A DNA stretch of 37,943 nt from Verrucomicrobiota bacterium. GTDB taxonomy: Bacteria > Verrucomicrobiota > Verrucomicrobiia > Opitutales > Opitutaceae. The DNA is taken from contig JAGVUB010000169.1 in the NCBI GenBank assembly GCA_019136515.1, positions 1 to 37,943 of the forward strand. The letters run 5' to 3'. How positions within the stretch are numbered: the stretch's first letter is position 1; every line of letters begins with the position of its first letter. Shown piece after piece: positions 24,101 to 28,277 of the stretch. The notes under the pieces were generated by a model that was not told the origin of the DNA, did no database searches, and saw only the letters and a program-made list of their open reading frames with translations. The position numbers were made by a program, and so were the translations under genes.

Positions 24101-25094
24101 CCGCGGTCTGAACCTCGCCAATCCCGACGGCACCGCGCTGCGGCTCTCCGGCGCCAGCAAGGTCTACGTGACCCGTTGCAGCTTCCTCGATGCCGCGGCG
24201 CCGCAACTCGTCGCCACCAGCTCCGACCAGCTCACGGTCTCCTGGTGCGAGTTCGCCGCCACCGTCGCCGGCCAGTCCGCCGTGCAGTTGGGCGCCTCCG
24301 GCGAGACGACGACCCCGCGCATCACCCTCCACCACAACTGGTGGTCGACCAACCTCGCTTCCGCATTGCCCTCGGCCGCCTCCGGCCAGGTGCACCAGTA
24401 CAGCAACTACGTTGCCGTCACCGGCAACACGACCGGCACGGCAGTCTCCGGTACCGCGCAGCTGTTCTCCGAGGGCAACGTCTACAGCGGTACGGCGAAC
24501 CCGTTGGCCAAGTCCGGCTCGGCGCGGATTCGCGCCCTCGACAACACATACCCTGCCTGCACCGGCACGACCGATTCCGGCGCCGACACGGTCTTCACGC
24601 CGAGCTACAGCTACACGCTGCTCGACCGCGGCGACCTCGCCACGCTCCTGCCTGTGCAGGCCGGCAACGTCTCCGGTGCCGGCTACACCGAGGAGACGGT
24701 CCCCGCCGCATCGATTTCCGCCACAGGCACCACGGTCGCTCCCGGCGCCTCCGCGACGCTCACCGCCGGACTCACCGGTGCGACCGCATCGACCTATCAG
24801 TGGCGTTTGAACAACGCCCCGATTTCCGGTGCCATGGCTTCGACCTACACGATCTCCAGCATGGCCGCCGCCAACGCCGGCACGTACACCGTCGCCGTGT
24901 CGCTGGCCAACGGCGACACCGTGGTCGGCACGCCCGCGACGATCGCACTTGGCACGGCTCCCACCCCGCCGCCCACGCCTACACCGACGCCCGAAAGCAA
25001 CAAGGGCGGCGGCGGTGGAGCGTGCGGTTCGCTCTTTGCCCTCGCGCTCGGCCTGTTCGCTACGCTGCGGCGCCGGCCGTGGCGCCGTTCGTGA
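18183..25094 (+). CDS. Giant secreted mosaic protein (Ycf48-like, NHL, Ig/FN3, pectate-lyase-like)
   Basis: 2303 aa with a Sec signal peptide (MKPYRSCLLACLRF, hydrophobic core, cut near AASG). In order: Ycf48/BNR-like repeats (~30-385; 'VYHTTDGGASW'); a carboxypeptidase-regulatory-like domain (~398-476); about eleven NHL-type repeats (~495-1082; 'HPTGVAVDASGNVYVGD'); two more regulatory-like domains (~1085-1240); an FN3-like module (~1250-1357); a second Ycf48-like block (~1358-1693; 'ILHSTDGGTTW'); a second copy of the FN3-like module (~1695-1794); a bacterial Ig-like domain (~1795-1889); a PL1 pectate-lyase-like beta-helix (~1895-2172); an Ig-like domain (~2177-2257); a Pro/Thr linker; and a tail with five Gly, ACGSL, a hydrophobic helix and RRRPWRRS. 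The tail looks like a sorting/anchoring signal. The lyase-like part lacks the usual catalytic Arg. Likely a surface or matrix protein; binding partner unknown. Preceded by operator copy 2. Confidence 0.9.
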   Translation: MKPYRSCLLACLRFVPVVLAVALSAVASAASGWVDISGNLPAGIDRGQTQLVAVHFINDTEGWVCDANLKAVYHTTDGGASWSTIAVPGASGGRAPTAIFMKSATEGWIGCDDGRLYHTSDGWTTWTGIYSTGERIYDIDCGPGATAAIAVGDKGACFALTATGATRLSGPSITLPTDNNFMSVSAPTAGEAWIGTSGAATSIAYLYHSVDGMLQTDQAGYHDSGILGVFMRTNKVGHMLTGQFDPNSNTWLDSGINSTVDGVNWWVNTNVPSTHVIKIGADGRSMQSTIVFSDVALVSADEGWIVGSDGWILHTTNATETATRCANGWAQHGSYSAEDAAATVWTREGEGLTELAFNRVFFPSANAGYAIGTGDMLGASNLHHRAALFKRTALLGPATITFAVTEGSAPVPGATITFNGVSAQTDAAGHATVVLPAASVPIEHRYTVEAAGLMSEARYLALGAGATTKTEAIEMRPIPGEFVRLATEAPGVRTGFSRPQDVHVDASGNLWVLDVSASSVQQYNAAGALVSEWSLGIDNVYARRAVTEFERDASGNWYVLVRPYADWERHGVAMPGEVRKYDSTGNLLATWTGTPQTGSFGGISALALDHSGNVYLGTVERGILKLDSSGNLLDRFGCGVTLDANGNEIDGDGQMPLAWVTSLAVDSTGRIYAGEASGEDAITRVAGQSNYIAVYSAAGRFVARWGGSTEAAGALFRGAVQSLVCDASDRVVALDPKANRVQTFSSTGTVANAWGTYGVDDGKLDGPCRLGRDPGGNLYLVEGTAAGGYSGAAAKSRIQKFTATGTWQRTWTGTTATVDGSFDTPWGVGVAPTGEVYVTDYDRNRVQKFAADGTFLLGFGASGSGDGQFNHPTGVAVDASGNVYVGDRYNDRVQVFDSNGTFLRKFGVSGTSGLGSFCYVNSVAIGPDGNVYVGDQRSLQKCSPDGTALARWGSYGSGTGQFYSINGIGFDAAGNIYTTEWDNHRVQVFDSAGNFLRTWGRRGEDDGEFVYGFGLAFDAAGYLYVSDNARVQGFTTDGDFVTRFGPNDGGDGEFGRPHGLARSPTTGALYLADTRTKALYRCPAPVIAHRVSFSVTDRGQALAGATVAINGVSVVTDSTGVVSLWLPTGSYPYTVTRADYASGSGTLTVGATSAVEAVSLLRLTGISLVVKVTDPRSQPLANVKVVLDGTTLRYTDSLGTAIIGGSGRGVHTYVASTPGFETASASFEPTSSGFVLTIVLQSSRTVLTAPTATTGGVNAVSVSAANLSGEVTADGGASITARGVVCSLSANPTLDTGTAFISGVIWNNGVVTDLGTGAFTATAIGLSAGTTYHYRAYATNSAGTSYGADATFTTEPAVSGYGWTQQAAKLVAAGATSGSFFLRDIDHVTVDGTTRLFLTSGGTSAGSIVYRSDDGGTTFVATGAAADTFEALSVRPDGQTLFGAGYGKVWKSTDGGTSWTKSTLMGSGYFSDVHFVTDTVGYAVGGSGAGGVPYVHGFRTTDGGATWTEMTNRASPHDRGYYDAVWAPDATHPDTVWVAQGTGITYILHSTDGGTTWGESDTMDEVTDLYFKDANTGWGAGGIGRNCGIYRYVKGYWVHATTPPSLAAEESLNALAFAPDGLNGWAVGNDGIILHSTDGGATWEREGQSLDLPNRGFPGHRETLCGVTVVSAREAYVVGNDGSLLKFGVLGSTETMPTVTTGAISAVAATSATAAGNVTADGGAGVTARGVVYGLLGSPTLATGTAVAAGSEMGGFTAAITGLSPSTTYHLRAYATNAAGTSYGDDVSFTTEPADTSAPAAPAITTGAGSTTDRTPTLGGVAEAGSTVTLYVDGVSCGTTVAGGDGSWSFTLPAAVADGNHSITATATDAAGNTSAASGGSRLTVVATSFAAPVPDGYGAGATGGAAGTAVVAGTAEEFVTYAASSDAHVITVVGSLDIGTVAMASNKTIQGADASATLDGCLSLTNVSNIVIRGLNLANPDGTALRLSGASKVYVTRCSFLDAAAPQLVATSSDQLTVSWCEFAATVAGQSAVQLGASGETTTPRITLHHNWWSTNLASALPSAASGQVHQYSNYVAVTGNTTGTAVSGTAQLFSEGNVYSGTANPLAKSGSARIRALDNTYPACTGTTDSGADTVFTPSYSYTLLDRGDLATLLPVQAGNVSGAGYTEETVPAASISATGTTVAPGASATLTAGLTGATASTYQWRLNNAPISGAMASTYTISSMAAANAGTYTVAVSLANGDTVVGTPATIALGTAPTPPPTPTPTPESNKGGGGGACGSLFALALGLFATLRRRPWRRS
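23865..24700 (+). other. PL1-like beta-helix domain, probably inactive
   Basis: Within the giant protein: 'VITVVGSLDIGTVAMASNKTIQG', 'LSLTNVSNIVIRGLNL', 'LTVSWCEF' and 'RITLHHNWW' match the ladder of polysaccharide lyase family 1. In active pectate lyases the stretch after HHN(Y/W) carries R-x-P-x-x-R-x-G with the catalytic arginine, and an earlier W(I/V)DH provides a calcium ligand. Here these read ASALPSAASGQVHQYSNY and VYVTRCSF, so both are missing. Confidence 0.7.
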
Positions 25095-25174
25095 GGACGG
25101 CGAAGCCCGCGTTTCCGCCGTAGCGTCGTTCGTGAGAACGACGATGTCCCCGGACACGGGTCTGGAGACCCGTG
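25083..25174. repeat. Three REP-like hairpins after the giant gene
   Basis: Hairpin 1 is CGCCGTTC (25083-25090), loop GTGA, GGACGGCG (25095-25102); the TGA stop of the giant gene (25092-25094) is in its loop. Hairpin 2 is GTCGTTC (25125-25131), loop GTGA, GAACGAC (25136-25142). Hairpin 3 is CACGGGTCT, GG, AGACCCGTG (25155-25174). A further half copy GTCGTTCGTGA is at 25205-25215. No T tract follows any of them. Confidence 0.75.
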
Positions 25175-25289
25175 CCACGGAGGGATGGGGCTCCCGGCCG
25201 AGACGTCGTTCGTGATGGCTGTGCCACGCGCGAGGGGAGCGGAAGGCCGGTGCTCACGATCCGCCCCAGGGGCCCTTCATGGAACCGCC

Positions 25290-25334
25290 TACGCCGGTCG
25301 GCGTATTTCGGAAATGGCGTCGGTCGGCTATTGT
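25290..25334 (+). promoter_or_regulatory. Operator-promoter 3: palindrome plus -10, PEP-CTERM gene
   Basis: Palindrome TACGCCGGTCGGCGTA at 25290-25305, which is the exact reverse complement of copies 1 and 2. After 23 bp comes TATTGT (25329-25334), the best -10 match of the three. The predicted start is near 25341, 26 nt before the ATG at 25367. Confidence 0.78.
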
Positions 25335-25366
25335 GGCGCCGCACCCTCCACGCAACCCGAACCGCC

Positions 25367-26272
25367 ATGAACCGTCATCCCTGTCGTTCTCGCCTCTGTT
25401 CGCTCCCGGTAGTTGCCGGGATGCTTTTGTCGACCACCGCGTTTCTCGCATCCGCCGCCACGGAGGCGCATCCGCTCGGCTTCTCGCTCCAGACCAGTCT
25501 CGGTGCGGCCGGGCAGGTGGCGGGCTCCGGGGAGGTCCGGAGCCAGACGGGGACCACCGTCAGTTCCTCCATCGGTGGTGTCAGCGCGATCGCTCGTGGC
25601 GGGTGGAGCGACGGCGCGCCGACGATCGGCGCTTACATCGCAACGCCGGGGATCGATCTCGAAGGCGACAATTCTGCCAGAGCCGAGTCGAACGTCCTGT
25701 GGACCTTCGGGTCCGGAACCCTTCCCATCGGGACGAAGGTGGAGGCCCGCTTCGTTCTGCATTTCGACGCGACGATGCGGACGGACTCGCGAAATGTGGA
25801 CACGAGGCTTGGTCTCGCGCTGCTCGATCTGGACGGGCAGGAGGTCCGCAACCTGTTCCACGAGGAGGCGACGCTATCGATGAACGGCGCTGTTCCGCTC
25901 CTCTCCTGCTATGCAGGTGCCAATGCGACCTCGTTCGAGTTCGATGAACACGGTGTGGCCGTTGCCGACCGGGGCGCCTCGCTGAACGACATCTTCTGGG
26001 CCGAGGTCGAGGTCGGCTCGACCTACATCATGAGCGCTTCGTTATCCACCTCGCTCGGGAGCGGCGAATTCGTCGGCACGCTCAGCGAGGCCAACGCACT
26101 GAACACGCTCACCTACGGCTTCGGTGGCGCGGTGCTCGCGGAGGACTGGTCGGCCACCGATGTCACCGCGACCAGCTCGATCCCCGAGCCGTCGACCTAT
26201 GCGCTGCTCGGCGGTCTTGCCGCGCTTGGGCTTGCGGTGTGGCGGCGGTGCCGCGCCCGCACTGTTGCTTGA
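25367..26272 (+). CDS. PEP-CTERM sorted exported protein
   Basis: 301 aa. The ATG at 25367 gives a signal peptide (MNRHPCRSRLCSLPVVAG followed by a hydrophobic core, cut near ASA). The mature domain is beta-rich and unrecognised; it starts LGFSLQTSLGAAGQVAGSGE and is probably a jelly-roll-like surface domain. The C-terminus is a textbook [27 protein letters not shown] then AVWRRCRAR, the signal cut by an exosortase in extracellular-matrix-producing Gram-negatives. No exosortase gene is in the window. Operator copy 3 is 61 bp upstream of the ATG, tying this gene to the sensor/regulator pair. The stop is only 3 bp from the stop of the convergent deacetylase gene. Function beyond export is unknown. 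Confidence 0.9.
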   Translation: MNRHPCRSRLCSLPVVAGMLLSTTAFLASAATEAHPLGFSLQTSLGAAGQVAGSGEVRSQTGTTVSSSIGGVSAIARGGWSDGAPTIGAYIATPGIDLEGDNSARAESNVLWTFGSGTLPIGTKVEARFVLHFDATMRTDSRNVDTRLGLALLDLDGQEVRNLFHEEATLSMNGAVPLLSCYAGANATSFEFDEHGVAVADRGASLNDIFWAEVEVGSTYIMSASLSTSLGSGEFVGTLSEANALNTLTYGFGGAVLAEDWSATDVTATSSIPEPSTYALLGGLAALGLAVWRRCRARTVA

Positions 26273-26275
26273 GAC

Positions 26276-27124
26276 TTAGGATACACGCGCGAGCCGGGCG
26301 CGGACGTCGTCGCGCAGGCGGGCGATGGCGGCGAGGGTGAACGTGGCGAGGTCGGGCGCGCCTTCGGCCAGCAGCGGCGTGAGATCGATCGCCCAGGTGA
26401 TGCCGGCGAACGCGTCGGTGGCGTGCGAGGCGTGGAAGGTGGCGTGGGCGGCGCGGCGACCGGCGACGGCGAGATCGTAGCGCTTGCCGCCGGCGACCTG
26501 CGAGTCGAACGCGCGGAGCATCTCCTGCGCGAGCTCGGGATGGCGGCCGGAATCGAGCGCGACCTTGTCGGTGTCGGCGAGCCAGTCGAGATCGCGCCAG
26601 ACCTCGCAGCCGAGCACACGGCGCGGGCGGCGCGAGGGCGGCAGCGTGCGCAGTGCCTCCAGACAACGCACGAGCGTGCCGACGTGGGTGTCGTGCTTGT
26701 CGGCGGGGTTGTGCAGATACACGACCTCGGGCCGGCAACCGGCGAAGATCGCGATGAGGTCGGCGACGACACCGGCATGGCCGGCGCGTTTCACATCGGC
26801 GCTGGTGTGACCGAGCTGGATCTGGATCGCATAGCGGCCGAGGGTGGCGGCGTGGCGTTGCTCCTCGCGGCGTACGGCCTGCATCTGCTCGTCGGTGAGC
26901 GCGGCGTAGCGTCCGGTCCGAGGCGAACCGGCGCCGTTGGTCACCACCACGCCGCCGAAGGCCTTGCCGGGTTGGTCGAGACTGTCGCACACGCCGGCGT
27001 GCGCCATGATCTCGATGTCGTCCTGATGTGCGGCGACCGCGAGGTGTGTGACGCGGGCGAGCGCGGCGGCGGGGTCACCGCCGCCGGGGACGAAGATGTC
27101 GGCTTCGACGCGGGAGAATTTCAT
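26276..27124 (-). CDS. PIG-L-family deacetylase
   Basis: 282 aa. The zinc-binding signature of the GlcNAc-PI/LmbE deacetylase family is present: AAHQDDIEIM (His33, Asp35, Asp36) and, later, HNPADKHDTH (His138, His144, His147). Members remove N-acetyl groups from GlcNAc-containing small molecules or glycans; the substrate here is unknown. There is no signal peptide, so it acts in the cytoplasm. The frame extends upstream to 27292, but the start at 27124 (MKFSRVEADIFV) fits the family. It follows the nucleotidyltransferase gene by 67 bp that contain a pair of inverted hairpins; the two genes may form one transcript for sugar or sugar-nucleotide metabolism. Confidence 0.9.
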   Translation of the reverse strand: MKFSRVEADIFVPGGGDPAAALARVTHLAVAAHQDDIEIMAHAGVCDSLDQPGKAFGGVVVTNGAGSPRTGRYAALTDEQMQAVRREEQRHAATLGRYAIQIQLGHTSADVKRAGHAGVVADLIAIFAGCRPEVVYLHNPADKHDTHVGTLVRCLEALRTLPPSRRPRRVLGCEVWRDLDWLADTDKVALDSGRHPELAQEMLRAFDSQVAGGKRYDLAVAGRRAAHATFHASHATDAFAGITWAIDLTPLLAEGAPDLATFTLAAIARLRDDVRARLARVS

Positions 27125-27135
27125 GGGTGGATGGG

Positions 27136-27197
27136 CTGTAGGCCACGGCGGTGACGTGGCCGGATTGGGAGGGCCAGGTCGCCGACCTGGCCTACAG
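27136..27197. repeat. Inverted pair of REP-like hairpins
   Basis: Element 1 on plus: CTGTA then GGCCACG (27141-27147) pairing with CGTGGCC (27155-27161). Element 2 on minus: CTGTA (27197-27193) then GGCCAGGTC (27192-27184) pairing with GACCTGGCC (27180-27172). Both share the head CTGTAGGCC and face each other. The TAG in the head of element 2 is the stop codon of the nucleotidyltransferase gene. Confidence 0.8.
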
Positions 27198-28100
27198 TTT
27201 GGGAAACAGCGGCACCGGGTACTCGCCGCGGGTGGCGAGCGCGGCGAGGGCGGCCTGCACGCGCGGCTTGTCGTCGCGGTAGGTGACGCCAAACCACTCG
27301 GCGGAGGTCGGGCGCACCTCGACGGTGGCGGTGCCGGCGGCGATCTGCCGGGAGACGGCCTCGGGGAGGTAGAACTCGGATTTCAGTTCGCCTCCGTGGG
27401 CGGCGACGAACTCGCGCCATTCGCGGTCGAGCGCGGGAAAGAACGCGGGAGTGAACGCCCAGCAGTTCATCGAGACGATCTCCTCGCCGCTGAACTTGCG
27501 GCCGGGACCGACATCCTCGCGGCGGATACCGGTGTTCTCGACGACGGTGCGCAGGCGGCTGCCGGCGTCGGCGGTGCAGACGCCGCGGGCGACGGCGCCG
27601 TTTTCCGAGAGCGTGTTGGCCAGGCGATAACCGATCATGGCGAAGGCGGCCGGCGTGGCCGCCGGCGAGGGGCGAGAGGCGAGAGGCGAGAGGAAGGCGG
27701 CGAGCTGGACGAAGGCGTCGCGCCCGAAGAAGTCGTCGGCGCCGATCACGGCGAACGGCTCGTGGATGGCGTCGCGCGCGCACCAGACGGCGTGACCGGT
27801 GCCCCAGGGCTTCTCGCGGCCGGCGGGGACGGGGGCGCCGGCGGGGAGGGCGTCGAGCGCCTGGAAGACGGTGTCGACGCGAATGTGTCCCGAATATTTA
27901 GCGACAACTTGGGACTGGAAGGCGTCGGCGAAGTCGTGGCGGATGACGAAGACGACGCGGCCGAAGCCGGCGCGGATGGCGTCGAAGACGGCGTAGTCGA
28001 GGATGGTCTCGCCGCCGGGGCCGACGGGGTCGAGCTGCTTGAGCCCGCCGTAGCGGGACCCCATGCCGGCGGCGAGGACGAGGAGGGTGGGAGCGGCCAT
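27192..28100 (-). CDS. Sugar-phosphate nucleotidyltransferase family protein
   Basis: 302 aa from the ATG at 28100. The N-terminus LLVLAAGMGSRYGGLKQLDP is the nucleotide-binding signature of the NTP_transferase family, followed by GGETILDYAVFDAIRAGF and the metal-binding region 'FAVIGADDFFG'. It should join an NTP to a sugar-1-phosphate to make an NDP-sugar in the cytoplasm; which sugar cannot be told. A low-complexity loop FLSPLASRPSPAATPA at about residues 134-149 is encoded by tandem heptamers (27664-27691). The last codon before the hairpin pair is followed by a TAG that belongs to the repeat. It may be co-transcribed with the PIG-L gene. Confidence 0.88.
   Translation of the reverse strand: MAAPTLLVLAAGMGSRYGGLKQLDPVGPGGETILDYAVFDAIRAGFGRVVFVIRHDFADAFQSQVVAKYSGHIRVDTVFQALDALPAGAPVPAGREKPWGTGHAVWCARDAIHEPFAVIGADDFFGRDAFVQLAAFLSPLASRPSPAATPAAFAMIGYRLANTLSENGAVARGVCTADAGSRLRTVVENTGIRREDVGPGRKFSGEEIVSMNCWAFTPAFFPALDREWREFVAAHGGELKSEFYLPEAVSRQIAAGTATVEVRPTSAEWFGVTYRDDKPRVQAALAALATRGEYPVPLFPKL
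27664..27691. repeat. Tandem heptamer (GGCGAGA) inside the nucleotidyltransferase gene
   Basis: GGCGAGG followed by three perfect GGCGAGA units on the plus strand. Three heptamers equal 21 nt, so gain or loss of three units keeps the frame; one unit more or less would shift it. Confidence 0.9.
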
Positions 28101-28277
28101 CGGGCCAAGCGAAGGGGATGCGGGCGAGGTTGGCAATTCCGGCGCGGTCCGTCGGCGAGCCGCGACTCTGCCGCAGGCGTGGGTGGGACCTGTCGGGCCG
28201 GACTCCATGTCCGGCGGCGATGCCGCAGGTCTGTGGCGTGGCGCCAGCGGCGTGGCAGGTCGGGCACCGACGACTGG

